64,000 bases of DNA from Bacteroides intestinalis (lineage in GTDB: Bacteria > Bacteroidota > Bacteroidia > Bacteroidales > Bacteroidaceae). The DNA lies in contig NZ_CABJDN010000001.1 of NCBI RefSeq assembly GCF_902364365.1, positions 186,001 to 250,000 on the forward strand, read 5' to 3'. A program made the position numbers and the translations under genes. Below, in pieces: positions 1 to 7,899 of the stretch. Below the pieces are notes generated by a model. That model worked only from the letters and a program-made list of their open reading frames with translations. It searched no databases and was not told where the DNA came from. Positions within the stretch are counted from its first letter, which is position 1. The number at the start of each line of letters is the position of its first letter.

Positions 1-314
1 TTATACCATCCGAAATAAGCTAATCCCCAAGTGAGGGGAACGACAAATATTGCCGGACAAGCCATTGAGAAGATGATTACATCGAACAGGGTCGCTGTCT
101 GTTCTGTAGTTCCGGACAGGATGTCAGCTATGAATTTGATTAATCCGAATACTAATATAATGAGACTTGCCATGGCGCTAAGGCTGAGTGAAAGCATCAG
201 TACGTCTCGTGTCATTTGCCAAAGGTTGGAGTAGACACGTTGCCCGTCCATGTCATTTTTTAGTAGTGAAAGGGATTTCTTCCAGGTGATATGATCACAG
301 ATGTAGTAGTTCAT
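1..314 (-). CDS. Membrane protein of unknown function (3' end outside window)
   Basis: The minus strand is open from an ATG at 314 to the window edge, giving 104 codons with no stop; the end of the gene is cut off. The protein begins MNYYICDHITWKK and has two hydrophobic stretches, roughly residues 40-65 and 80-104, which look like membrane helices separated by a short polar loop. A -7 element TACATTTG lies on the same strand at 341-348, leaving a leader of about 20 bases and supporting this start. I do not recognise the family. It is divergent from the MnmA-type gene and shares a 68-base intergenic region with it. Confidence 0.6.
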   Translation of the reverse strand, partial: MNYYICDHITWKKSLSLLKNDMDGQRVYSNLWQMTRDVLMLSLSLSAMASLIILVFGLIKFIADILSGTTEQTATLFDVIIFSMACPAIFVVPLTWGLAYFGWY

Positions 315-340
315 TAGCGTTGTTGTCTTTTTAAAGATAG

Positions 341-348
341 CAAATGTA
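341..348 (-). promoter_or_regulatory. -7 element for the partial membrane protein gene
   Basis: Minus-strand TACATTTG matches the Bacteroidota -7 consensus TAnnTTTG. Transcription would start near 335, about 20 bases before the ATG at 314. No clear TTTG -33 box was seen. Confidence 0.5.
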
Positions 349-369
349 GTGATTTTCTTTTTCCTTTGT

Positions 370-377
370 TATTTTTG
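370..377 (+). promoter_or_regulatory. -7 element immediately before the MnmA-type gene
   Basis: TATTTTTG matches TAnnTTTG and ends only 5 bases before the ATG at 383. With the usual 5-8 base distance from this element to the transcript start, the mRNA would begin at or inside the start codon, so a leaderless message is possible. Confidence 0.45.
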
Positions 378-382
378 CACCC

Positions 383-1435
383 ATGAAATCAAAGAAACGT
401 GTATTACTGGGTATGAGTGGGGGGACGGATAGCTCCGTTGCCGCCATGTTTTTGCAGGAATCCGGTTATGAAGTTACCGGTGTGACGTTTCGTTTTTATG
501 ATTCGGAAGGCTTTGAGGAGTCTCTGGATGATGCTCGTACTCTTGCTTCCCGTCTGAATATCTCACATATTATCTATGATGCCCGCGAGCTATTCAGTGA
601 ACGTATTATAAGCTATTTTATAGATGAATACCTTTCTGCCCGTACTCCTGTTCCTTGTACTGTTTGTAATAATGAACTGAAATGGCCCTTGTTGGCGAAG
701 ATAGCCGATGAAATGGGTATTTATTGGATTTCAACTGGGCATTATGTCCGTAAAGTTCTTCAAGGAAATCATTACTTTATAGCACCGGCAGCCGACCGGG
801 ATAAGGATCAGACTTTCTTTCTTTGGGGGCTTAAACAGGATATTCTGGAACGTATGATTCTTCCAATGGGGGATTGGACTAAAGATAAAGTCCGTACCTA
901 TGCTGCCGCACGCGGCTTTGAACGAGCGGCAACAAAGAAGGATAGTCTTGGCGTTTGCTTTTGTCCCATGGATTACCGCTCTTTTCTACAACGTGAAGTT
1001 CCGCAGGAGCTTTTGCCGGGAAAAGGCAGATTTCTCGATGAAGGCGGTGCTATTTTAGGATGGCATGAAGGATATCCTTTCTACACAATCGGTCAGCGTC
1101 GAGGGTTGGGTATCCATATGAACCGGGCTGTCTTCGTGAAAGAGATACGTAAAGCATCGAATGAGGTAATACTTGCTCCCCTTGCTTCCCTTTATAAAGA
1201 AGAAATGTTGCTGAAGGATTGGAACATCGTGGATGCTTCACGCTTAATAAACTCCAAAAACGTTATCGTCAGGATTCGCTACCGTAAGCAAGCCAATCAT
1301 TGCACAGTCAGCATTACAGAAGAAAACCTTCTTCATGTGCAACTGCATGAACCGTTGGAGTCTATAGCTTCCGGGCAAGCTGCTGTTTTTTATGATGAGG
1401 CTGGTATACTGTTGGGAGGAGGGATCATCATATAA
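383..1435 (+). CDS. mnmA: MnmA-type tRNA 2-thiouridylase
   Basis: Cytosolic ATP-pyrophosphatase that adenylates U34 of Glu/Gln/Lys tRNAs and transfers sulfur to make 2-thiouridine. The PP-loop [12 protein letters not shown] is at residues 10-21. A Cys pair at 92/95 (PCTVCN) fits the nucleophilic cysteine region, KDQTFFL is at 141-147, and Cys192 (GVCFC) sits where the second catalytic cysteine belongs. At 350 residues it is the normal length. Two motifs differ from the textbook family: GGTDSS instead of GGVDSS, and [10 protein letters not shown] instead of GICFIGER. Bacteroides carry more than one MnmA-like gene, so this may be a paralogue with shifted tRNA preference; family membership is secure, exact substrate is not. 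Confidence 0.88.
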   Translation: MKSKKRVLLGMSGGTDSSVAAMFLQESGYEVTGVTFRFYDSEGFEESLDDARTLASRLNISHIIYDARELFSERIISYFIDEYLSARTPVPCTVCNNELKWPLLAKIADEMGIYWISTGHYVRKVLQGNHYFIAPAADRDKDQTFFLWGLKQDILERMILPMGDWTKDKVRTYAAARGFERAATKKDSLGVCFCPMDYRSFLQREVPQELLPGKGRFLDEGGAILGWHEGYPFYTIGQRRGLGIHMNRAVFVKEIRKASNEVILAPLASLYKEEMLLKDWNIVDASRLINSKNVIVRIRYRKQANHCTVSITEENLLHVQLHEPLESIASGQAAVFYDEAGILLGGGIII

Positions 1436-1493
1436 TCTTCATACCGTCATTCTTTAATTTGTTCCTGAACAAAAAATAGTTTACGTTGTTTGA

Positions 1494-1516
1494 AATAGAA
1501 AGACGTCTATTTTTTA
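1494..1516 (+). terminator. Weak hairpin with T-run after the MnmA-type gene
   Basis: AATAGA (1494-1499) and TCTATT (1506-1511) form a 6-bp AT-rich stem around a 6-base loop, followed by a run of T. It lies between the MnmA-type gene and the DUF3078 gene and could end the first transcript; the stem is weak. Confidence 0.35.
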
Positions 1517-1541
1517 CGAAACAATTAAAACGAACAACAGT

Positions 1542-2423
1542 ATGAAACGTATATATTTGATGATATTATTTGCCGTCTTGGCAACGATCGTCTCTGCCCA
1601 AACGGACGATAAAGGATACAAAGAAGGAGCATGGGTACTGAAAGGTGTGACAGGTGTGAATATGTCGCAAACTGCTATGACAAACTGGTCGGCTGGTGGT
1701 GAGAACTCTGTAGCCGGGAATGCCTACCTGAATGGTTCGCTGACGCATAAGAGTGGAGACTGGCTGTGGGTAACGAATCTGGTGCTGGATTATGGTTTGT
1801 CGAAGACCAAATCTCAGGGGATGAGAAAGAGTACCGATAAAATTGGATTATCTACCCAGTTGGGATATGCAGCTACCAAAGTTTGGTACTATACGCTTAT
1901 GGCTGACCTGAATACTCAGTTTGCCAAAGGTTATAATTATCCGGACAAGAGTCACTATATATCCAATTTCTTTGCTCCTGCTTATTCCAATTTCGCTTTA
2001 GGTATGGAGTATAGACCGAAGAGTAACTATTCTATTTTCCTTTCACCGGCTTCTACCAAGATGACCTTTGTGTGCGATGATTATCTCTCTGATTTAGGTT
2101 CCTTTGGAGTTGATCCGGGTGATCATTTTAAGATTGAAGCCGGTGCTTTCCTGAAAGCTCGTGCAGAATTGCCTGTCATGGAGAATGTAAACCTGATTAC
2201 TACGGCTGACTTCTTTACTCCTTATAATAAAGACTTTGGCAATGTAGATGTAAACTGGGATGTACTTATCAGTATGAAGATCAATAAAGTACTTTCGGCA
2301 ACTCTGAATATGACTTTGAAGTATGACAATGATGTGAAAACCTTTACTGATGAGGGCATTGAAAGAGGTCCAAAGGTACAATTCAAAGAGATACTGGGCG
2401 TTGGATTGGCTTATAATTTCTGA
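1542..2423 (+). CDS. DUF3078 outer-membrane protein
   Basis: A 293-residue protein with a Sec signal peptide (hydrophobic residues about 5-17, cleavage near VSAQ at 17-20). The mature part has the feel of a beta-barrel: alternating hydrophobic residues, aromatic-rich strands and a C-terminal Phe (LGVGLAYNF), the usual outer-membrane insertion signal. The opening WVLKGVTGVNMSQTAMTNWS with a following AGGENS is typical of the DUF3078 family, which is widespread in Bacteroidota and has no assigned function. It stands alone, with a repeat array and a bidirectional terminator just downstream. The family call is good; no role can be inferred from the neighbours. Confidence 0.8.
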   Translation: MKRIYLMILFAVLATIVSAQTDDKGYKEGAWVLKGVTGVNMSQTAMTNWSAGGENSVAGNAYLNGSLTHKSGDWLWVTNLVLDYGLSKTKSQGMRKSTDKIGLSTQLGYAATKVWYYTLMADLNTQFAKGYNYPDKSHYISNFFAPAYSNFALGMEYRPKSNYSIFLSPASTKMTFVCDDYLSDLGSFGVDPGDHFKIEAGAFLKARAELPVMENVNLITTADFFTPYNKDFGNVDVNWDVLISMKINKVLSATLNMTLKYDNDVKTFTDEGIERGPKVQFKEILGVGLAYNF

Positions 2424-2441
2424 TTGCCTGGGATGACTGTC

Positions 2442-2551
2442 TGTTTCCCCTGCTGAAACAAAATGTTTCATTACTTGAAACTGTTTGTTTCTCGGCGTGA
2501 AACTACTTGTTTCCCGTAATGAAACTGTTTGTTTCAAGGCATGAAACAATT
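2442..2551. repeat. Five 22-bp tandem units of GTTTC-N7-GAAAC
   Basis: Five units start at 2442, 2464, 2486, 2508 and 2530, with no slippage. Each holds TGTTTC, six free bases, TGAAAC and four more bases, so each unit is an interrupted palindrome (GTTTC/GAAAC). The 7-base centres are CCCTGCT, ATTACTT, TCGGCGT, CCGTAAT and AAGGCAT. The array begins 18 bases after the DUF3078 stop and ends at the terminator. A second array of the same family is at 43724-43855. Confidence 0.9.
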
Positions 2552-2597
2552 AATAGGAAAGGCCGTACTAATTCTTATCAGTACAGCCTTTCCTATT
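2552..2597. terminator. Bidirectional terminator between convergent genes
   Basis: Arms 2552-2569 and 2580-2597 pair over 18 bases with one mismatch around a 10-base loop. AT-rich flanks on both sides would give a U tract in either direction. It separates the + strand DUF3078 gene from the minus-strand gene ending at 2617. Confidence 0.75.
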
Positions 2598-2616
2598 ATA
2601 GTATTACTTTATAATT

Positions 2617-4128
2617 TTATTTGTTTAGTTCTAACATCTCCTCGATATATACCCTTGTATTGCTGAGGCGCGGTACTTTATGTTGTCCGCCCAACTTTCC
2701 TTTTTGCGCCAACCAATCATGAAACAAGTCTTTACGGGCAATAATAACTTCCAGGGGTTGCAGGGCAATGTTCTTTTGTCGTTTAGCTTCGTAATCGGAG
2801 TTGACTTCTTTCAATGTATCATCCAGTATCTTGGCAAAATTCTCCACGCTATCCGGCATCTGAGCAAACTCAATCAACCATTGATGGCGGCATTTGGCTT
2901 TAGCATCCATAAATACAGGAGCAGCCGAATAATCAGAAATCAATGCTCCGGTCGCTTCACAAGCTTTAGCTAACCCTCTTTCTGCATTATCCACAATTAA
3001 TTCTTCACCGAAGGCATTGATGAAATGCTTGGTACGTCCGGTGATAACGAACTTATATGGGTCTTTCTGTGTGAATTTTACAGTATCCCCAATCATATAG
3101 CGCCACAATCCTGCAGAAGTAGAAATGACCAGTGCATAATTCTTGTCTACTTCGACTTCCTCCAGACAATAGATGCGGGGATTCTCTTTCTCCACATCTT
3201 CCAATGGAATAAATTCGTAGAAAATACCATAGTCAATCATCAGCAGCATAGCCGGATCATTCGGATCGTTCTGTGTCCCGAAATATCCTTCAGAAGCATT
3301 GTACGTTTCTACGTAATGCATCTTGGGCGAGCGGATTACTTCTTTGTATTGTTCGCGATAAGGTGTAAAAGCAACGCCCCCATGGAAGAAGACTTCCAGA
3401 TTGGGCCATATTTCCTCCAGAGATTCCTTACCGGTTTTTTCAAGAATACGCTTGATGAGCACCAACATCCACGAAGGGACACCGGAGAGGCTGGTTACAT
3501 CCTTTGAAACGGCACTGTTGGCAATAGCTTCTATTTTCTTTTCAAAGTCGCTCATGAGGGCAATCTTCTTACTCGGAACGCGAACACAGTTTACTAATGG
3601 ATGTATGTTTTGAATCAGAATAGCGGAAAGGTCGCCCACGAGTCCGTGTCTGGAATTGAGGTTGGGACTATGGCTTCCACCTAAAATCAGACCTTGTCCG
3701 GAGAAGAAACGGCTGTCGGGGTTCTGTGCCAGATAAAGAGTAACTGCATCTTTGCCACCTTGATAGTGTGTGTCGTTCAGTGCCTCTTTGCTGACGGGCA
3801 GGAATTTGCTTTTATCGTTTGTAGTACCCGAAGACTTGGCAAACCAGCGTATCTCTGATGGCCAGAGCAGGTTTTGTTCTCCTGCACGCAGGCGTTCCAC
3901 ATACGGCTTTACCTCTTCGTAAGTCTGTATGGGCAGTCTGTTTTTAAAGTCTTCATAAGTATGAATGCTTTTATAATCATATTTCTTTCCCCATTCTGTA
4001 TTCTCGGCCATGCGCACCAGACGGTTCAATACTTGGTGTTGCAGCTCTTCTGCACGGTTGGCATATAAGTCGATTCTTTTCAGGCGGGGGCTAAAATACA
4101 CTTTATTCAGCAATGTTGTGATATTCAT
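2617..4128 (-). CDS. GH3 auxin-responsive-promoter family acyl-adenylating enzyme
   Basis: A 503-residue cytosolic member of the GH3 branch of the ANL adenylating superfamily. In plants these enzymes join amino acids to jasmonate or auxin; the role of the Bacteroides members is unknown. The ATP-binding motif KSSGTT is at residues 98-103, followed by the second motif in YNASEGYFG and the third in YMIGDTVKF. The C-terminal lobe is present (KLGGQHKVPRLSN), so the enzyme looks complete. It is a single gene read from its own -7 element (4157-4164), convergent with the DUF3078 gene. Reaction type is a family inference; the substrate cannot be told from sequence. Confidence 0.85.
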   Translation of the reverse strand: MNITTLLNKVYFSPRLKRIDLYANRAEELQHQVLNRLVRMAENTEWGKKYDYKSIHTYEDFKNRLPIQTYEEVKPYVERLRAGEQNLLWPSEIRWFAKSSGTTNDKSKFLPVSKEALNDTHYQGGKDAVTLYLAQNPDSRFFSGQGLILGGSHSPNLNSRHGLVGDLSAILIQNIHPLVNCVRVPSKKIALMSDFEKKIEAIANSAVSKDVTSLSGVPSWMLVLIKRILEKTGKESLEEIWPNLEVFFHGGVAFTPYREQYKEVIRSPKMHYVETYNASEGYFGTQNDPNDPAMLLMIDYGIFYEFIPLEDVEKENPRIYCLEEVEVDKNYALVISTSAGLWRYMIGDTVKFTQKDPYKFVITGRTKHFINAFGEELIVDNAERGLAKACEATGALISDYSAAPVFMDAKAKCRHQWLIEFAQMPDSVENFAKILDDTLKEVNSDYEAKRQKNIALQPLEVIIARKDLFHDWLAQKGKLGGQHKVPRLSNTRVYIEEMLELNK

Positions 4129-4156
4129 CTCTCTTAGTTAAAACTATTTTGTAGCG

Positions 4157-4164
4157 CAAAAATA
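4157..4164 (-). promoter_or_regulatory. -7 element for the GH3-family gene
   Basis: Minus-strand TATTTTTG fits TAnnTTTG and lies about 29 bases upstream of the ATG at 4128. No clear -33 box is visible. Confidence 0.5.
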
Positions 4165-4225
4165 ATCTTATTTATTGGCTTCTCTATCTTTTTTCTCTTT
4201 TTTTTCTATCTTTACGGACGTATTC

Positions 4226-4303
4226 AGTTGACAAGTTAACAAGTTGACCAGTTGGCAAGACAAAAAGACAAGTTTACCTGTACCTGATACCTTTCAACTT
4301 GTT
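4226..4303. repeat. 8-bp tandem units upstream of pfkA
   Basis: Units AGTTGACA, AGTTAACA, AGTTGACC, AGTTGGCA, AGACAAAA and AGACAAGT follow each other from 4226 to 4273 in exact 8-base steps. The later TCAACTTGTT (4294-4303) is a perfect 10-base complement of AACAAGTTGA (4238-4247), so the array can fold back. It ends 17 bases before the pfkA start and probably lies in its leader. Confidence 0.7.
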
Positions 4304-4320
4304 TTCTAAAAAAGGTAGTT

Positions 4321-5331
4321 ATGAGAATCGGAATTTTGACTTCGGGGGGCGATTGTCCCGGCATTAATGCCACCATTCGTGGAGTATGCAAGACTGCAAT
4401 CAATCATTATGGAATGGAAGTAATAGGCATTCATAGCGGCTTTCAAGGATTGCTGACTAAAGATGTGGAGTCGTTTACCGATAAGTCTTTGTCTGGTTTA
4501 TTGAATCAGGGCGGAACGATGCTGGGTACTTCCCGTGAAAAGCCTTTCAAGAAGAATGGTGTGATGTCCGATGTGAATAAACCGGCACTTATTGAGCAGA
4601 ACGTTAAAGAGTTAGGACTGGATTGCGTGGTCTGTATCGGTGGTAATGGTACGCAGAAGACTGCTGCGAAACTGGCTGCCATGGGGCTGAATATTGTATC
4701 CGTACCCAAAACAATTGATAATGATATTTGGGGGACAGATTTCTCTTTTGGATTTGATTCTGCTGTGAGCATTGCTACGGATGCCATCGACCGGTTGCAC
4801 TCTACCGCCAGTTCGCACAAACGGGTGATGGTGATTGAAGTGATGGGACATAAAGCAGGTTGGATTGCACTTTATTCCGGTATGGCAGGTGGTGGAGATG
4901 TGATCCTGATACCCGAAATTCCTTATAATATACATAATATAGGTGAGACTATTCTGAATCGCCTGAAGAAAGGGAAACCTTATTCCATTGTAGTGGTTGC
5001 CGAAGGGATACAGACGGATGGACGGAAACGTGCTGCCGAGTACATTGCTCAGGAGATAGAGTACGAGACGGGTATAGAAACCCGTGAAACGGTGCTTGGT
5101 TATATTCAACGTGGAGGTTCACCTACGCCGTTCGACCGGAATCTGTCTACTCGCATGGGCGGACATGCCACAGAACTAATAGCCACAGAGCAATTCGGTA
5201 GAATGATTACATTAAAAGGGGATGAAATATCTTCTGCACCTCTGGAAGAGATAGCCGGAAAGCTGAAGTTGGTAACGGAAGATAACGACCTTGTGGTTCA
5301 AGGGCGACGGATGGGAATCTGCTTTGGTTGA
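4321..5331 (+). CDS. pfkA: 6-phosphofructokinase
   Basis: Glycolytic phosphofructokinase making fructose 1,6-bisphosphate; 336 residues. The N-terminal phosphate loop LTSGGDCPG is at 6-14, the catalytic block PKTIDND at 129-135 (base Asp133), and MGHKAGW follows. The phosphoryl-donor positions are mixed: GGNG at 107-110 has the Gly typical of ATP enzymes at the position where PPi enzymes have Asp, while Lys130 in PKTIDND is the residue seen in PPi-type and mixed clades, and Asn109 replaces the usual Asp of GGDG. The enzyme is therefore from a non-E. coli clade; donor choice is unproven. It is convergent with rnc. Confidence 0.92.
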   Translation: MRIGILTSGGDCPGINATIRGVCKTAINHYGMEVIGIHSGFQGLLTKDVESFTDKSLSGLLNQGGTMLGTSREKPFKKNGVMSDVNKPALIEQNVKELGLDCVVCIGGNGTQKTAAKLAAMGLNIVSVPKTIDNDIWGTDFSFGFDSAVSIATDAIDRLHSTASSHKRVMVIEVMGHKAGWIALYSGMAGGGDVILIPEIPYNIHNIGETILNRLKKGKPYSIVVVAEGIQTDGRKRAAEYIAQEIEYETGIETRETVLGYIQRGGSPTPFDRNLSTRMGGHATELIATEQFGRMITLKGDEISSAPLEEIAGKLKLVTEDNDLVVQGRRMGICFG

Positions 5332-5336
5332 AATAC

Positions 5337-5356
5337 GGGCGAATGATTATTCGCCC
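5337..5356. terminator. Hairpin shared by pfkA and rnc ends
   Basis: GGGCGAAT (5337-5344) and ATTCGCCC (5349-5356) form a perfect 8-bp stem with a 4-base loop. The rnc stop codon lies at the loop edge, so the hairpin overlaps the 3' end of rnc. Neither side has a long T-run, so efficiency is uncertain. Confidence 0.45.
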
Positions 5357-6222
5357 ACCTCATGTCCGGTTACTGTAGTAACTTCCTGATTCTCTTCAAT
5401 CAGGGCACTCTCAATAATTTCTTCAGCTTCCTCCGTATTTTCCTGCGGATGGTTTTGCGCTTTACTTGCCTCAATCTGTTCTTTGAAGGGGGCATCATTC
5501 TTTATTTTCTTTAAAGCAGCCTGAGCAGCATTTTGTTGGGACTCTTTTTTAGAATATCCGGTTCCTTTCCCTGCCGATATGCCTTCGATGCGTATTTCGG
5601 TGTGGAACATAGGATTGTAATCTTCGTCAAGAAACTGTTCGATAAGTTCGAATGAAACTTCGACTTTGCTCTTCTGGCTCCACTCAATCAACTTCGATTT
5701 AAAATTCACCTCTTTGCGTGACATCTTATCGAGGTCGATGTAATTCTTGAATATCTTTTCTTCCATGAACCGCTTACAGCGTTCGTACCCCTGATCCAGA
5801 TAGATAGCACCGATAAATGCTTCGAAAGCATTTCCGTACATATAGCTGTTGTGCGAGGAAGAACGGGTGGAATATTTTACCAGTTTGTCCAAACCGATTT
5901 CTACCGCCAGTTTATTTAGTGTCTCCCGTTGCACGATTTTGGAACGTGTATTTGTGAGGAATCCCTCGCGGCGGCCTTCAAAATGCTTGTAGACAATATC
6001 TCCCACGATGGCGTCAAGAATGGCGTCACCCAAGAACTCCAGTCGCTCATTATTTAAAGGGCGGCCTTTCTCCGAACGGATGGAGGTAGATTTGTGCAAC
6101 AATGCCTGCTGATATAGCTGGATGTTGCGGGGATAGAATCCCAGTATCTTATAAAAACAAAAATAAGACTCTTTGTCCTTACGGAATAAGAGCCTTATTT
6201 TGTCTATTTGATTACGTAACAC
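5347..6222 (-). CDS. rnc: Ribonuclease III
   Basis: Double-strand-specific endoribonuclease for rRNA and mRNA processing; 291 residues. The signature NERLEFLGD is at 58-66 (Glu59, Glu62, Asp66 metal ligands). The second metal block reads YGNAFEAFIGA with Glu134, but the family Asp three residues earlier is Asn131. The double-stranded-RNA-binding domain runs from about 170 to 240 (NFKSKLIEWSQKS to KKESQQNAAQAALKKI). A Glu-rich tail of about 45 residues follows, longer than in E. coli. It lies 6 bases downstream of fabF on the same strand, giving the order acpP-fabF-rnc, a frequent bacterial arrangement. Confidence 0.95.
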   Translation of the reverse strand: MLRNQIDKIRLLFRKDKESYFCFYKILGFYPRNIQLYQQALLHKSTSIRSEKGRPLNNERLEFLGDAILDAIVGDIVYKHFEGRREGFLTNTRSKIVQRETLNKLAVEIGLDKLVKYSTRSSSHNSYMYGNAFEAFIGAIYLDQGYERCKRFMEEKIFKNYIDLDKMSRKEVNFKSKLIEWSQKSKVEVSFELIEQFLDEDYNPMFHTEIRIEGISAGKGTGYSKKESQQNAAQAALKKIKNDAPFKEQIEASKAQNHPQENTEEAEEIIESALIEENQEVTTVTGHEVGE

Positions 6223-6228
6223 GACTGA

Positions 6229-7494
6229 TTATTCTGCGTATTTTTTGAAAATAACACATGCGTTATGACCGCCAAATCCAAATGTATTGGACAGAGCTAC
6301 GTTCACTTCGCGCTTTTGAGCCTTGTTGAACGTAAGGTTCAGGTCATAGTCGATGTTTTCGTCGTTATCACCCTCTTCGTGGTTGATGGTCGGAGGCACA
6401 ATGCCGTTTTGGATGGCAAGGATACTTGCAATAGCTTCTACCGCACCAGCGGCACCCAGTAAGTGACCAGTCATGGATTTTGTTGAACTGATGTTCAAGT
6501 CAAATGCATGTTGACCAAATACCTCTTTAATGGCTTTAGCTTCCGATATATCACCTACGGGAGTAGAAGTACCGTGAACATTGATATAATCTACTTCTTC
6601 GGGTTTCATTTCGGCATCTTCCAACGCGTTTCTCATTACTAACTTGGCTCCCAGTCCTTCCGGATGTGAAGCTGTCAGATGATGAGCGTCGGCAGACATT
6701 CCTACACCGGCAACTTCTGCATAAATCTTAGCACCACGTGCTTTGGCATGTTCCAGTTCTTCAAGAACCAGGCAACCGCCACCTTCACCCATCACGAAAC
6801 CGTCGCGGCTTGCGCTGAACGGACGAGACGCGGTTGTGGGAGATTCATTGCGGGTTGATAATGCATGCATAGCATTGAAACCGCCTACACCGCCAACGGT
6901 GATTGCAGCTTCCGAGCCACCACTTACAATAACATTAGCCTTGCCTAAACGGATCAGGTTGAAGGCATCAGCGATAGCATTTGTGGAAGTAGCGCATGCA
7001 GAACAAGTTGCGTAGTTGGGCCCGTGGAAACCGTACATAATAGAAATCTGTCCGGCAGCAATATCCGAAATCATCTTGGGGATGAAAAACGGATTGAACT
7101 TGGGACCGTTTTCTTTACCGGTCAAGGCATAGTTACTTACCTCTTCTTCGAATGTACGGATACCACCGATACCGGCGCCAAAGATGACACCGATTCTGTT
7201 TAAGTCCTCATTTTCGACGTCAAGACCGGAATCATTAACCGCTTCTTTAGCAACAGCAATAGCATATTGTGTATACAAGTCCATTTTGCGGGCTTCTTTA
7301 CGGTCGATATATTTGGTTGCATCGAAGTCTTTCACTTCGCAGGCAAATTGGGTCTTGAAAAGGGAAGCATCGAAATGAGTAATAGGTCCAGCTCCACTAA
7401 CCCCATTCACAAGGTTTTCCCAAAATTCGGGAACGCTGTTGCCAATGGGAGTAATGGCGCCAAGACCTGTTACTACAACTCTTTTTAATTCCAT
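6229..7494 (-). CDS. fabF: 3-oxoacyl-[acyl-carrier-protein] synthase II
   Basis: Condensing enzyme that elongates acyl-ACP with malonyl-ACP in type II fatty acid synthesis; 421 residues, standard length. The catalytic Cys is Cys167 in CSACATS, with the two active-site histidines in VHGTSTPVGD and KSMTGHLLGAAG. It lies 19 bases downstream of acpP, whose product carries its substrates, and 6 bases upstream of rnc, so the three are likely one transcript. Confidence 0.97.
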   Translation of the reverse strand: MELKRVVVTGLGAITPIGNSVPEFWENLVNGVSGAGPITHFDASLFKTQFACEVKDFDATKYIDRKEARKMDLYTQYAIAVAKEAVNDSGLDVENEDLNRIGVIFGAGIGGIRTFEEEVSNYALTGKENGPKFNPFFIPKMISDIAAGQISIMYGFHGPNYATCSACATSTNAIADAFNLIRLGKANVIVSGGSEAAITVGGVGGFNAMHALSTRNESPTTASRPFSASRDGFVMGEGGGCLVLEELEHAKARGAKIYAEVAGVGMSADAHHLTASHPEGLGAKLVMRNALEDAEMKPEEVDYINVHGTSTPVGDISEAKAIKEVFGQHAFDLNISSTKSMTGHLLGAAGAVEAIASILAIQNGIVPPTINHEEGDNDENIDYDLNLTFNKAQKREVNVALSNTFGFGGHNACVIFKKYAE

Positions 7495-7513
7495 ATTAAA
7501 TTGATGGATAGAA

Positions 7514-7750
7514 TTACTTAGCGTGTTCTTCGATGTAAGAAACGGCGTCGCCTACAGTACCAATCTTTTCAGCTTGGTCATCCGGAATTGAGATACCGAA
7601 TTCCTTTTCGAATTCCATGATAAGTTCTACAGTGTCAAGAGAATCAGCTCCTAAATCGTTAGTGAAGCTAGCTTCGTTAGTAACTTCTGATTCTTCAACG
7701 CCTAATTTGTCGACGATAATCGCTTTCACTCTTGATGCAATTTCAGACAT
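7514..7750 (-). CDS. acpP: Acyl carrier protein
   Basis: A 78-residue acidic four-helix carrier protein. Ser37 in [10 protein letters not shown] is the attachment site for 4'-phosphopantetheine. It is the first gene of the acpP-fabF-rnc set and divergent from purN across about 150 bases. Confidence 0.97.
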   Translation of the reverse strand: MSEIASRVKAIIVDKLGVEESEVTNEASFTNDLGADSLDTVELIMEFEKEFGISIPDDQAEKIGTVGDAVSYIEEHAK

Positions 7751-7899
7751 AACTTTAAGTTTTTAATTAATAATTAGTTTTATTTCTTTAAATTTGCGGG
7801 GCAAAGGAATAAATATTTATCGTCACTCGCAAATATTTGGGGAATTAAATGCAATGTTTTGCACATTTTTCACGATTTTGTGCACTAAAAGGAAGGCTT

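Noticed and set aside
2094..2549. 151-codon open frame on the minus strand
   Set aside because: It is antisense to the DUF3078 gene and the 22-bp repeat array; the repeats keep the frame open and there is no protein-like composition.
2442..2551. CRISPR-like array (also 43724-43855)
   Set aside because: Units are 22 bp with 5-base palindromic arms and 7-base centres, far below CRISPR repeat and spacer sizes, and no cas gene is present.
7849..7899. Upstream ATG for purN
   Set aside because: It would add 17 residues before the nucleotide-binding strand that normally begins the protein; a better ribosome site precedes 7900.
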